The notes under the pieces are model-generated. The model worked only from the letters and a program-made list of their open reading frames with translations, was not told the origin of the DNA and ran no database searches. A DNA stretch of 64,000 nt, from NCBI GenBank assembly GCA_965227905.1, contig OZ245780.1, positions 3,906,001 to 3,970,000 on the forward strand, in the 5' to 3' direction. The stretch comes from CBDDHT01 sp965227905 (GTDB lineage Bacteria; Pseudomonadota; Alphaproteobacteria; Rhizobiales; Methyloligellaceae). Shown in pieces: positions 1 to 9,195 of this stretch (positions are counted from its first letter, which is position 1; each line of letters starts with the position of its first letter). A program made the translations under genes and the position numbers.

Positions 1-29
1 GGTGCCGTCGAGGTCAGCCGTGAAAAGTT

Positions 30-527
30 TCAGGGCCTTCTGGAGGATGCCCTGTTGGGATCGGCCGATTTCTCCAGGTTCTCTTCCAGTGCGTCGCCTT
101 CGGACGTCTTGCAGGCTGTCAGCCAGACATCGAAGACGGGATGCTCGACCGCGTGAAGCCCCGGGCTTTCCGCAAACATCCAACCCGTAAAGATACGCTG
201 TGTTTCGCCGTTGAGTTTGATCTCGTCGACCTCGATGAAACCGGACGTCAGTGGCGGCTCGGTCGGGTCCCGCGAGAAACAAACCCTCGGCGTAACAACC
301 AATGCGCCAAAGCGAATCTGCTCGCCAATCGGGACCTGCAAGTGAGAAATTCGCGCCGTAACCTTGTCGAGTGCCGCGAAGACAGCGATATCGTTCTCAA
401 GTTTTTCGGCCAAGGCGGTACGGCTCGGCGACACGATCAGAAGCAGAGCCGGCACGATCATGGCAGCAAGCAACAGGTGCAGAGCACCTCGCTGGCGATT
501 GGCCCGTCTTCGCACGCTAACCCTCAT
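30..527 (-). CDS. DUF2155 domain-containing secreted protein
   Basis: The 165-residue product has an N-terminal basic stretch and a hydrophobic segment (about residues 16-40, ending near TALAE) that reads as a signal peptide or membrane anchor. It then matches the DUF2155 core: a KVTARISHLQVPIGEQIRFGAL-like stretch, a conserved Cys in TPRVCFSRDPTEPP, and the FTGWMFAESPGL..EHPVFDVWLTAC motif. The family is small, periplasmic and of unknown function in Alphaproteobacteria. It is usually encoded beside NDUFA12, as it is here, and often followed by aat; in this window the downstream neighbour lies beyond base 1. The C-terminal 25 residues after the DVWLTAC motif are low-complexity. Family assignment is from motif recall; function is unknown. 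Confidence 0.85.
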   Translation of the reverse strand: MRVSVRRRANRQRGALHLLLAAMIVPALLLIVSPSRTALAEKLENDIAVFAALDKVTARISHLQVPIGEQIRFGALVVTPRVCFSRDPTEPPLTSGFIEVDEIKLNGETQRIFTGWMFAESPGLHAVEHPVFDVWLTACKTSEGDALEENLEKSADPNRASSRRP

Positions 528-663
528 GTCTCATTGGCTTGTCTCTCGCGCTGTCTGAATCTTTTCGGATCGGAAGAGTCGATCATCTCAAGCTATGCTC
601 GAAACGTCGGACACGCATTCAATCCCGATTTACATAAAGCAGACCTGATCGATTGTCCCGATC

Positions 664-1044
664 CTATTCCGGCGTCCAGGCGTCATAATCCCCTGTTGCC
701 GCAGGCCGGCGAGCGGGGGTCAATATGCTTCCAGCCGGCCGATATGCGTTTTCGGACCCCGTTCCGTTCGGCTGGTGCGGCTTCTGCCACGATCTCGCTT
801 TGTAGTCTACCTCACTCGGCAGCTCATCAACCGTATGATGGAGCCAACCGTGCCATTCGGGCGGTACGCGCGAAGCATCCGCCAGGTCCTTGTAGACGAC
901 CCAGCGGCGGGAGCCTTTCCGCTCACGGAAATAGCGGTTCCCGAGGCTGTCCTCGCCAACCTGCTCTCCCTTGCGCCAGGTGAAAAAGCGCGTCCCGATG
1001 GTATTGCCCGTCCACCAGGCAAAGACTTCCGTGAAGAGTCCCAT
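664..1044 (-). CDS. NDUFA12-family NADH:ubiquinone oxidoreductase accessory subunit
   Basis: The 126-residue product matches the NDUFA12/B17.2 family, an accessory subunit of respiratory complex I in mitochondria and Alphaproteobacteria. Diagnostic stretches are an N-terminal WWTGNTIGTRFFTWRKGEQVGED block, GNRYF, RRWVVYKD and a tryptophan-rich PPEWHGWLHH segment, followed by W.KPH..N.TG..NAY.P. I chose the ATG at 1044 because MGLF is the usual beginning and an AGGA lies 11 nt upstream; an in-frame ATG at 1062 is possible. The frame stays open to 1125, but residues before MGLF do not resemble the family. It precedes the DUF2155 gene on the same strand, a common alphaproteobacterial pair. Confidence 0.9.
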   Translation of the reverse strand: MGLFTEVFAWWTGNTIGTRFFTWRKGEQVGEDSLGNRYFRERKGSRRWVVYKDLADASRVPPEWHGWLHHTVDELPSEVDYKARSWQKPHQPNGTGSENAYRPAGSILTPARRPAATGDYDAWTPE

Positions 1045-1784
1045 CCCGATTCGGATCCTCATTTCTAAAGGCGCCGGACTATGGCACCCGACCCTTTGCC
1101 ATGTCCAGAGCTCGCCGGTATCCATCCATTTGTCGATGGCATGCCGATTTGCACATCCAAATCATGCTTTTTTTAGGCCGGAATCCGTCCAATAGATATG
1201 CGTCAAACGATGCATCTGCGTCCTTTTTGACACAGCTCAAAACATACATGCGCGAACCGGCTTGCGCGCCTACTTGTCCCCAAGCGAGTCCGCACAACGG
1301 CGAATCGGTCTATCATCCGCCTAACGCTAGGCGGCACGGGGAATTTTGCGTCCCAACAGCTCGCTTCGTTCACAGGATTTCCACCGGTTGGAATCGGTTT
1401 TCCAACGGCCACCCACAACATTTAGCGTTTCGTTCATCCATACATACTAATGCTTGACGAGGTGACCGAGTCGTCATAGCTTTCGGGACCGCGAACAAAC
1501 GAGGTTCGAGGAGAGCGTAAGGCCCACAAGAGCGGGGCTCTCGAACGGCCGAGACGATGCGGCGTAGGCAGTGCGTGGACACTGTGGGGTTAGCCGAGCT
1601 TGGCAAGTGTGATGTTCGTATCTGTGCGTACTACATTCAAAAAAAACGGCCAGTTGCGGCGTCAATTCAGTGTGCGCACCGAGAGTGAGCATCCAACACG
1701 TTTGGATAACGGATCAAAAACACGAAACGAACGGTGTGGGCCGGGGCTGGCTCATGCTTCAAATTTTAGAGGGCATGAAAAATA
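1045..1784. other. Long non-coding stretch upstream of nrdJ
   Basis: These 740 bases carry no convincing gene; the overlapping short open frames have no recognisable family and poor starts. Two structured spots are visible. An inverted repeat TTGGAA-tcggtt-TTCCAA lies at 1388-1405. A longer stem at 1504-1546 pairs GTTCGAG..AGC with GCTCTCGAAC across a bulge. I looked for a B12 box and for NrdR-type ACAC..GTGT boxes and found no clear copy. The region probably holds the divergent promoters of the NDUFA12 gene and nrdJ, with a long nrdJ leader possible. Confidence 0.5.
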
Positions 1785-4700
1785 ATGCGGATCGAACGTC
1801 GATTCACTGAGAGAGGCAAATCTCCTTACGCGCTGATGGCATTTCGCGACACCCAAAGCGAAATCCGAAACCCTGACGGCTCCGTGGTCTTCAAGTTGGA
1901 CCAGTTTGCGGTACCAGAGCAGTGGAGCCAGGTCGCGGCAGATATTCTGGCGCAGAAATATTTCCGCAAGAAAGGCGTGCCTGCGCGGCTGAAGAAAGTT
2001 GAAGAGCCCACGGTTCCATCCTGGCTCTGGCGCTCGGTCCCGGACGAGACGGCACTCGAGGTCCTTCCCAAAGAAAAGCGCTATACCAGTGAAACCGATG
2101 CACGGCAGGTCTTCGACCGTCTCGCCGGTACCTGGACCTATTGGGGCTGGAAGGGCGGCTACTTCAGCGAAGAAGCCGATGCCCGCGCCTACTTCGATGA
2201 AATGCGCTACATGCTCGCCATGCAGATGGCGGCACCGAACAGCCCGCAATGGTTCAATACCGGTCTCCACTGGGCCTATGGGATCGACGGTCCCGGCCAG
2301 GGCCACTTCTATGTCGACTACGAAACGGGCACCCTCACCCGCTCGCGCTCGGCCTATGAGCATCCCCAGCCTCATGCCTGCTTCATCCAGTCCATCGAGG
2401 ACGATCTCGTCAACGAGAACGGCATCATGGATCTCTGGGTGCGCGAAGCGCGGCTGTTCAAATATGGCTCAGGGACGGGTTCGAACTTCTCGCATCTGCG
2501 CGGCGAGAACGAGCCCCTCTCGGGCGGCGGCAAGTCATCGGGCCTGATGAGTTTCCTCAAAATCGGCGACCGGGCAGCCGGTGCCATCAAGTCCGGCGGC
2601 ACGACGCGCCGCGCGGCCAAGATGGTCGTCGTCGATATCGATCACCCCGATATCGAGCAGTACATCAACTGGAAGGTCGCGGAAGAGCAGAAGGTGGCGG
2701 CCCTCGTCACAGGCTCCAAGATCTGCGCCAAGCGCCTGACGGCCATCATGCGCGCCTGTACCGACTGCGTGATCCCGGGCGCCGAAGACGATTGCTTCGA
2801 CCCCTCCAAGAACCTTGCCCTGAAACGCGAGATCCGCGCAGCACGCAAGGATCAGGTGCCGGACAACTACATCCAGCGCGTCATCCAGTTTGCGCGCCAG
2901 GGTTTTACGGAGATTGAGTTCGACACCTATGACACCGACTGGCAGGGCGAAGCCTACCGGACGGTATCGGGCCAGAACTCGAACAATTCCGTGCGCGTCA
3001 CGGATGATTTTCTGAAAGCGGTTGCGAAGGATGAGTCCTGGGATCTGATCCAGCGTACCGATGGCGCAGTCGCCAACACCGTTCGGGCCCGGGATCTGTG
3101 GGACCAGATCAGCTTTGCAGCCTGGGCCTCCGCCGATCCGGGCATGCAGTACCACACCACGATCAACGACTGGCACACCTGCCCGCAGAGCGGCCCGATC
3201 CGGGCGTCCAACCCATGCTCCGAGTACATGTTCCTGGACGACACGGCCTGCAATCTGGCCTCGCTCAATCTGATGGCGTTCCGTGACGATGCCAAAGATT
3301 TCGATACAGGCAGCTTCGAGCACGCGGTGCGGCTCTGGACCCTGACGCTCGAAATCGCCGTTCTAATGGCTCAGTTCCCCTCGCGCCAGATCGCAGAACT
3401 GTCCTATCAGTATCGCACCCTTGGTCTTGGCTACGCCAATATCGGCGGCATGCTAATGGCGTCGGGTCTTGCTTACGATAGTGACGAAGCCCGGTCCCTG
3501 TGCGGCTCCATCACGGCATTGATGACAGGTGTCTCCTACGCCACGTCGGCCGAAATTGCCCGAGAGCTTGGGCCCTTCCCGGGTTTTGCGCCGAACCGCA
3601 GCGATATGCTGCGCGTCATTCGCAATCATCGACAGGCGGCAATGGGCGAAGACGATGGCTATGAATCCCTGTCGACAAAACCGATCCCGCTCGACCGGGC
3701 CTCTTGTCCCGATACGCGGATCATCGACCGGGCCGTGATCGCATGGGACAAGGCATTCGAACTCGGCACTGCCCATGGCTTCCGCAACGCGCAAGCCAGT
3801 GTGATCGCACCGACCGGCACGATCGGCCTTGTCATGGATTGCGACACGACCGGAATCGAACCCGACTTCGCCCTGGTGAAATTCAAGAAGCTGGCCGGTG
3901 GCGGCTACTTCAAGATCATCAACCGGACCGTCGAAGAGGCTCTGCAGACGCTTGGCTATGAGGCAGACGCGATCAAGGCCATTTCGGACTATGCGGTAGG
4001 ACGCGGAACGCTGGCCGGTGCTCCGGAAATCAACCACGTCACCCTGACGACGAAAGGTTTCACCGAAGAGGCCATCGAGAAAGTTGAAGAGGCTTTGAAG
4101 ACGGCCTTCGACATCTCGTTCGCATTCAACAGGTGGACGCTCGGTGAAGCCTTCTGCGTCGAAGATCTGGGTATCGATGCAAAACGTCTCGATGCTCCCG
4201 ATTTCGACCTGCTCGCCGAGATCGGATACTCGCGAAGCGAAATTGAAGGCGCCAATGAGTATTGCTGCGGTGCCATGACGCTCGAAGGTGCACCTGGTCT
4301 CGACGAAGCTCATCTTCCGGTCTTCGATTGCGCCAGCCCGTGCGGTCGCAAGGGCACGCGTTGTCTGTCGGTGGAGAGCCACATTCGGATGATGGCTGCG
4401 GCACAGCCGTTTATCTCAGGTGCTATCTCCAAGACCATCAACATGCCGAACAACGCCACTGTTGAAGATTGCGCCGAGGCTTATTGGTTGTCCTGGCAGT
4501 TGGGGGTCAAGGCCAATGCGCTCTACCGTGACGGATCGAAACTCTCGCAACCGCTGAATGCGCAACTCCTGTCGGATGACGACGAAGAGGAGGAAGATGC
4601 AATCGAGGCGGTCATTGCTGACAAGCCTGCCGTTGCACGCGCCGAGAAAGTTGCAGGAAAGGCCGCCATCAATGCGCTGGAGAAAGCGGTTGCCCGCGAG

Positions 4701-5561
4701 CGGGAGCGACTCCCAGACCGGCGCATGGGCTATGCCCAGAAAGCGATCGTCGGCGGTCATAAGGTCTATCTACACACCGGCGAATACAAAGACGGCCGCC
4801 TTGGGGAAATATTCATCGACATGCACAAGGAAGGCGCCGCCTTTCGCTCGCTGATGAACAATTTCGCCATCGCCGTCTCAGTCGGCCTGCAGTATGGCGT
4901 CCCGCTCGAGGAATATGTGGATGCGTTCACATTCACGCGCTTCGAGCCGGCAGGTCTCGTACAAGGCAACGAGACGATCAAGAACGCAACGTCGATCCTT
5001 GATTATATCTTCCGTGAACTTGCCATTTCCTATCTCAGCCGGAACGAGTTGGCTCATGTCGACCCGGTCGAGATCGGCAACACGGCAATGGGTTCGGGTG
5101 TCGATGAGGGCCGTGAGCCCGAAGTCGATGCTGCAGCGGAAATCGCGCGTAATATTTCCAGTGGCTACATTCGCGGACAGCGCGAGAAGCTGTTCGTTGT
5201 CCAGGGGTCTGCCGCGTTAGACCATGCCCCGGATGGCCCTTCGAGCGAAACGCAGACGACATCCTCCCAGACGCTCGAAGAGACCGTGTCCCGGCCGCAA
5301 AGCGTCGGCGCGGCGGCGGCGCCGGGGGAGGCTTTAACCCCTCCCCCGGCCGTCACAAGCGGATTGGTTGAGCCCTATTCGGCTGTGGCTGTTGCCAAGG
5401 ACCCGGCGCCGGTGGAGCGCAGCGAGGAAAGCCTGATCATGGAAGCGCGTGTGCGCGGCTATGAAGGCGAGGCCTGCGGCGAATGCGGAAACTTCACGCT
5501 GGTCCGCAACGGCACATGCCTGAAATGCGACACATGCGGTGGGACGACCGGATGTAGCTAG
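1785..5561 (+). CDS. nrdJ: Adenosylcobalamin-dependent (class II) ribonucleotide reductase
   Basis: The 1258-residue product is the long alphaproteobacterial form of class II ribonucleotide reductase. It makes deoxyribonucleotides using an adenosylcobalamin-generated thiyl radical and needs no separate R2 subunit. Supporting stretches are the N-terminal MRIERRFTERGKSPY and SEIRNPDGSVVF blocks, the NSPQWFNTGL motif, GSGTGSNFS, the SNPCSEYMFLDDTACNLASLNL block with a redox Cys and active-site residues, and the ASVIAPTGTIGLVMDCDTTGIEPDFAL loop. The C-terminus carries an acidic and Pro/Ala linker (about residues 1150-1220) and ends in a Cys-rich zinc-binding tail (CGECGNF...CLKCDTCGG..GCS). The ATG at 1785 matches family starts. 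It is monocistronic, with a terminator just downstream. The enzyme ties DNA synthesis to B12, relevant to the damaged B12 importer at 54-55 kb. Confidence 0.97.
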   Translation: MRIERRFTERGKSPYALMAFRDTQSEIRNPDGSVVFKLDQFAVPEQWSQVAADILAQKYFRKKGVPARLKKVEEPTVPSWLWRSVPDETALEVLPKEKRYTSETDARQVFDRLAGTWTYWGWKGGYFSEEADARAYFDEMRYMLAMQMAAPNSPQWFNTGLHWAYGIDGPGQGHFYVDYETGTLTRSRSAYEHPQPHACFIQSIEDDLVNENGIMDLWVREARLFKYGSGTGSNFSHLRGENEPLSGGGKSSGLMSFLKIGDRAAGAIKSGGTTRRAAKMVVVDIDHPDIEQYINWKVAEEQKVAALVTGSKICAKRLTAIMRACTDCVIPGAEDDCFDPSKNLALKREIRAARKDQVPDNYIQRVIQFARQGFTEIEFDTYDTDWQGEAYRTVSGQNSNNSVRVTDDFLKAVAKDESWDLIQRTDGAVANTVRARDLWDQISFAAWASADPGMQYHTTINDWHTCPQSGPIRASNPCSEYMFLDDTACNLASLNLMAFRDDAKDFDTGSFEHAVRLWTLTLEIAVLMAQFPSRQIAELSYQYRTLGLGYANIGGMLMASGLAYDSDEARSLCGSITALMTGVSYATSAEIARELGPFPGFAPNRSDMLRVIRNHRQAAMGEDDGYESLSTKPIPLDRASCPDTRIIDRAVIAWDKAFELGTAHGFRNAQASVIAPTGTIGLVMDCDTTGIEPDFALVKFKKLAGGGYFKIINRTVEEALQTLGYEADAIKAISDYAVGRGTLAGAPEINHVTLTTKGFTEEAIEKVEEALKTAFDISFAFNRWTLGEAFCVEDLGIDAKRLDAPDFDLLAEIGYSRSEIEGANEYCCGAMTLEGAPGLDEAHLPVFDCASPCGRKGTRCLSVESHIRMMAAAQPFISGAISKTINMPNNATVEDCAEAYWLSWQLGVKANALYRDGSKLSQPLNAQLLSDDDEEEEDAIEAVIADKPAVARAEKVAGKAAINALEKAVARERERLPDRRMGYAQKAIVGGHKVYLHTGEYKDGRLGEIFIDMHKEGAAFRSLMNNFAIAVSVGLQYGVPLEEYVDAFTFTRFEPAGLVQGNETIKNATSILDYIFRELAISYLSRNELAHVDPVEIGNTAMGSGVDEGREPEVDAAAEIARNISSGYIRGQREKLFVVQGSAALDHAPDGPSSETQTTSSQTLEETVSRPQSVGAAAAPGEALTPPPAVTSGLVEPYSAVAVAKDPAPVERSEESLIMEARVRGYEGEACGECGNFTLVRNGTCLKCDTCGGTTGCS

Positions 5562-5601
5562 ATCGATCCTGCGTTCTTCTTGAACGCAACGGGCGAAAAC
5601 C

Positions 5602-5632
5602 AAGGCGGCTGGCAAACATTGTCAGCCGCCTT
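5602..5632 (+). terminator. Rho-independent terminator after nrdJ
   Basis: A perfect 10-bp stem, AAGGCGGCTG paired with CAGCCGCCTT around an 11-base loop, is followed by a T-rich stretch (gttcgtctt). It lies 40 bases past the nrdJ stop codon. A second small hairpin (GCGTTC..GAACGC, 5571-5588) lies between stop and terminator. Confidence 0.8.
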
Positions 5633-5698
5633 GTTCGTCTTGCCACCCAACGCCTCTTGGGCAAGACTAACGACCCTGCGTCACTTTCAGGAACAGCA

Positions 5699-6736
5699 AT
5701 GTCCGAACCCATTCGCGTCGCCACTGTCGGCACGGGCTACTTTGCCCAGTTTCATCACGAAGCCTGGGCGCGCATGGATGATGTCGAGCTCGCAGCCGTT
5801 GTCAGCCTCGATGCTCAGGCCGCACGCGAAACGGCAGACACATATGGCGCTCCAGTGGCGTCTACGGATGCCCGCGACACGCTCGATGGGGTACGGCCCG
5901 ATCTGCTGGACATCATTGCGCCGCCGCCGGCCCATCTCGATCTTATTCGCCTTGCGGCCGGTATGGGCGTCGATGTCATTTGCCAGAAACCGTTCTGCGG
6001 CGGCTTGGAGGATGCGCGCAAAGCCGTCTCCATTGCGCGGGAAGCCGGCATCAAGCTGGTCGTTCACGAGAATTTCCGCTTCCAGCCCTGGCACCGCGAG
6101 CTCAAGCGTCTGCTGGACGATGAAGAGATCGGCGATCCCTATCAGGTCACTTTCCGTTTGCGTCCGGGCGACGGCCAGGGTGATGACGCCTATCTCGATC
6201 GCCAGCCTTATTTCCAAACCATGGAACGCTTTCTCGTGCACGAGACTGCAATTCATCTGGTCGACGTCTTCCGCTATCTCTTCGGCGACGTCAGACGGGT
6301 CTTTGCGTCTCTTGCCAGAATCAATCCGGTCATTGCCGGCGAAGATGCCGGCCTCATTCTCTTCGACTTTGAGAGCGGTCCACGCGGTCTTTTCGATGGC
6401 AACAGACTTGCCGACCACATCGCCAGGAACCGCCGACTGACGATGGGCGATATGTGGATCGAGGGTTCTGACGGAACGCTTCGCCTCGACGGCGATGGGC
6501 GTCTCTTCGTTCGGAACCATGACGCCAACGATGAGGTGCAATTTACCTATGCCTGGGAGGAACGGGGCTTTGCCGGCGACTGCGTCTATGCCCTCCAGCG
6601 CCATGTCATCGATCACCTGACAAGCGGTAGTGCTCTTATGAACACGGGCGCCGACTATCTGACCAATCTTGAAATCGAAGAGGCGATCTACGCTTCAGAT
6701 GCGAGCGGGACCTGGGTCACATTTCCGTCTGACTGA
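5699..6736 (+). CDS. Gfo/Idh/MocA-family oxidoreductase
   Basis: The 345-residue product begins MSEPIRVATVGTGYFAQFHHEAW, the N-terminal Rossmann GxGxxA/G fingerprint of the Gfo/Idh/MocA family of NAD(P)-dependent dehydrogenases acting on sugars, inositols and related polyols. The catalytic-domain signature appears as DVICQKPFCGGLEDARK (the EKP-type motif, with QKP here) and VVHENFRFQPWH. The start at 5699 is supported by AGGAA seven bases upstream. The gene stands alone between nrdJ and a convergent ceramidase-like gene, so the substrate cannot be inferred from context. Confidence 0.9.
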   Translation: MSEPIRVATVGTGYFAQFHHEAWARMDDVELAAVVSLDAQAARETADTYGAPVASTDARDTLDGVRPDLLDIIAPPPAHLDLIRLAAGMGVDVICQKPFCGGLEDARKAVSIAREAGIKLVVHENFRFQPWHRELKRLLDDEEIGDPYQVTFRLRPGDGQGDDAYLDRQPYFQTMERFLVHETAIHLVDVFRYLFGDVRRVFASLARINPVIAGEDAGLILFDFESGPRGLFDGNRLADHIARNRRLTMGDMWIEGSDGTLRLDGDGRLFVRNHDANDEVQFTYAWEERGFAGDCVYALQRHVIDHLTSGSALMNTGADYLTNLEIEEAIYASDASGTWVTFPSD

Positions 6737-6760
6737 GAGTCCGGCTTCAGGACTTGTGAA

Positions 6761-7456
6761 TCAGGCCCTGACATCTCTGGGCGGGTTCTCAATTGCCGCC
6801 CTTATCAGCAGATACAAAGTGACGGCATTCAGGATGTGCCAGAAAGGGTGCGTTCCGATGGCAAATTCCAGTGTCCCGTCCGATGCCGGATAAAAGAGGC
6901 AGCCCACCCCGCCGTCCAAGGTGCGAGCGATGAGAGACACAAAAAAGACACCGGCCGCTGTTGCGATCCATCGCCCTGCGGGATGGCTTCGCCGTACGAG
7001 GACCGTACCGATGATCACCATGCAGGCGAGCGGCGGTGCATATCCAAATGAACCGTTGAACCAAGGCGGCATCAGTTGGCTGCCGACCCCGACACCCAAC
7101 GCGACAACGAAGGACAACCAGATCGGTAACGCCAGGAACCATCGAAGCGCCACGAAGAGATAGGCAACGACGAAGATCCCGATGGGGATGACATCGGCGA
7201 GCGCCGCCCAACGTGTTGCGAAGGTATGGAATAGAAAGCTTCCGACGCCGACGACCATGACCCAGAATATGAGAAAGAGGATGATCGTCCCGCCCCTCTC
7301 CGGCGAGCGATGGCGGAAGTCCGTATAGGCCATGACCGCTGCGATGAGAAAGGCCAGGTTCGACATCGCATTGAGCGGCTCGCCCCAGAAATCTGGATGT
7401 GCGACCCGTTCGCAATAGATATCGACGTATTCCCAAAGACCTCTATCCGCCACCAC
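6761..7456 (-). CDS. Ceramidase-family integral membrane protein
   Basis: The 231-residue protein matches bacterial members of the alkaline ceramidase superfamily. It opens with YVDIYCERVAHPDFWGEPLNAMSNLAFLIAAV, the typical N-terminal signature (Cys-Glu followed by W.EP.NA.SN), and carries about seven hydrophobic segments. The family hydrolyses ceramide-type amides in eukaryotes; bacterial members are largely uncharacterised, so the substrate here is unknown. It converges on the Gfo/Idh gene with a 24-bp gap and lies downstream of the CinA-like gene on the same strand. Confidence 0.85.
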   Translation of the reverse strand: MVADRGLWEYVDIYCERVAHPDFWGEPLNAMSNLAFLIAAVMAYTDFRHRSPERGGTIILFLIFWVMVVGVGSFLFHTFATRWAALADVIPIGIFVVAYLFVALRWFLALPIWLSFVVALGVGVGSQLMPPWFNGSFGYAPPLACMVIIGTVLVRRSHPAGRWIATAAGVFFVSLIARTLDGGVGCLFYPASDGTLEFAIGTHPFWHILNAVTLYLLIRAAIENPPRDVRA

Positions 7457-7485
7457 GCAAGCCCTTTCCCGGAACCGGGATCGAT

Positions 7486-8277
7486 TCAGTCGGTATCCCC
7501 ACCGACGTCTCTGGCATTATCGGCAAAGCCGGCGTCGCGCAGCATCTGCCAGATGGCAATCCGTGCCTCTTCCAAGCGCGGCTCATCCGTGCCGCGCAGG
7601 ACCAGGTGACTGCCAAGTGTTCCCTTCTCGAAGAATGGATAGCTGCCCATCTGCACATCTCCGAAGGCCGCCTGGACGTTGCTGAGGCCCGGTGCCAGAT
7701 CGCCTTCCGGCGCTTCGACACGGACGGTTCTGGATAGCATCTTACGGCCCTTCTTCAGGCGGGGCGTCACGGCATCGAGCATCACCTGCATGATCCGCGG
7801 CACGCCGGCCATGACGATCACATTCTCCAGCATGAAGCCGGGGGTGATCGATACCGAATTGTCGACGAGATCGGCACCGTCCGGAATGCGCGCCATCCGC
7901 AGGCGCGCTTCTGTCAGGCGTTCCGGTTCATAGCGCTGGCGCATCAACGCCAGTGCGCGCTCATCGATATCGATCGCAACCCCGAAAGCCTTGGCAACGG
8001 AGTCCGCGGTGATGTCGTCGTGAGTTGGCCCGATACCACCTGTCGTAAAGACATAGGTAAACTGGGCACGCAGCGTATTTACAGCTTCGACGATACGGTC
8101 TTCATCATCGGGAACAACACGCACCTCCTCCAGCCGGATACCGATCGCCGTCAGATACTCGGCAAGATACCCGATATTCTTATCTTTGGTGCGTCCGGAT
8201 AGGATCTCGTCGCCGATCACGATCAGCGCTGCGGTAACGACTGTTTCGCTCACGTCTTGAGAAGGATCTTCGGCCAT
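7486..8277 (-). CDS. CinA/MoaB-like molybdopterin-binding domain protein (competence/damage-inducible protein A family)
   Basis: The 263-residue product has the MoCF/CinA N-terminal fold: TAALIVIGDEILSGRTKDKN near residue 14 and FTTGGIGPTHDDITADSVAKAFG near residue 78, both diagnostic of this family. It lacks the C-terminal nicotinamide-nucleotide amidase domain of full-length CinA (over 400 residues), so it is the short version common in Alphaproteobacteria. The role is unclear; molybdopterin-like nucleotide binding is inferred from the fold. The ceramidase-like gene follows on the same strand with a 29-bp gap. Confidence 0.9.
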   Translation of the reverse strand: MAEDPSQDVSETVVTAALIVIGDEILSGRTKDKNIGYLAEYLTAIGIRLEEVRVVPDDEDRIVEAVNTLRAQFTYVFTTGGIGPTHDDITADSVAKAFGVAIDIDERALALMRQRYEPERLTEARLRMARIPDGADLVDNSVSITPGFMLENVIVMAGVPRIMQVMLDAVTPRLKKGRKMLSRTVRVEAPEGDLAPGLSNVQAAFGDVQMGSYPFFEKGTLGSHLVLRGTDEPRLEEARIAIWQMLRDAGFADNARDVGGDTD

Positions 8278-8390
8278 GGGCAGTGTCTGTCCCGTGTCAA
8301 TTCACATCGATTTTGCGCCTTTCATAGCATTCAACACAGGTTGACCGCCACGCCTTGTCGCCATGCATATCTCGGCCTAATCTCCGCGCC

Positions 8391-9104
8391 ATGCAATTCC
8401 CGAATCCCCTTATTCCCGGCACCTTGATCAAACGCTACAAGCGCTTTCTGGCAGACGTTCAGCTTGAAGACGGCAAGGAAGTGACGGCACACTGCGCCAA
8501 TCCTGGTTCAATGCTCGGGCTGTCGGAGCCCGGGTCGCGCGTATGGCTTTCGCCCAGCAATAATCCAAAGAGAAAGCTCAAATTCTCCTGGGAGCTGATC
8601 GAGGTGGATCTTGGCAAGGGGCCGGCTCTCGTCGGCATCAATACGAGCCATCCGAACGGCTTGGTGGCGGATGCGATTGAAGCGGGGCAAATCGAGGAGC
8701 TTGGCGGTTATGGCAATCTTCGCCGCGAAGTGAAGTACGGCGAAAACAGCCGCATCGACATTCTCCTTGAAGATGAAACCAAGCCGCTCTGCTATGTCGA
8801 GATCAAGAATGTACACTTGATGCGCGATGCCGGATTGGCGGAATTCCCCGATTCTGTCACAGCCCGCGGCGCAAAGCATCTGAATGAGCTTTCACAGATG
8901 GTTCGCGATGGCCACCGGGCCGTCATGGTCTACTTGGTACAGCGGGACGACGCCAAGCGCTTCGCCCTCGCCCGGGACATCGACAAGAATTACGCCGCAG
9001 CCTTCGACGCCGCGCGCGAGGTCGGCGTCGAGGCCCTGGCCTATGACTGCCGGCTCACACCCGAAGGAATCGAGGTCTCCAAGGCGCTCCCGTTTGCCGA
9101 ATAA
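8391..9104 (+). CDS. sfsA: SfsA, sugar fermentation stimulation protein homologue
   Basis: The 237-residue product begins MQFPNPLIPGTLIKRYKRFLADV, the typical SfsA start, and contains VTAHCANPGSMLGL, the TSHPN stretch and a nuclease-like DILLEDETKPLCYVEIKNVHL block followed by ARGAKHL.EL. SfsA proteins are nucleic-acid-binding, nuclease-fold proteins with an uncertain physiological role. I chose the ATG at 8391 over an upstream in-frame start at 8355 because the family begins at this Met. It is divergent from the CinA-like gene and followed by map. Confidence 0.95.
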   Translation: MQFPNPLIPGTLIKRYKRFLADVQLEDGKEVTAHCANPGSMLGLSEPGSRVWLSPSNNPKRKLKFSWELIEVDLGKGPALVGINTSHPNGLVADAIEAGQIEELGGYGNLRREVKYGENSRIDILLEDETKPLCYVEIKNVHLMRDAGLAEFPDSVTARGAKHLNELSQMVRDGHRAVMVYLVQRDDAKRFALARDIDKNYAAAFDAAREVGVEALAYDCRLTPEGIEVSKALPFAE

Positions 9105-9195
9105 GGCAACGACTGGATTGCGCTAATCTTGCACAGGCACCGTCGAGGTCTTAAATCTCTATCGAGGGTGATTCGCACAAGTCGATTGGTCAAAA

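Noticed and set aside
141..983. A 280-residue open frame on the plus strand
   Set aside because: It runs antisense across the DUF2155 and NDUFA12 genes, has no recognisable family and is explained by high GC.
1126..1784. Possible cobalamin riboswitch before nrdJ
   Set aside because: No B12 box could be found on either strand, unlike the clear one at 58418-58436.
1752..4760. Several long minus-strand frames opposite nrdJ (207, 262, 309 and 114 residues)
   Set aside because: They are antisense to a clearly conserved enzyme and show no family motifs.
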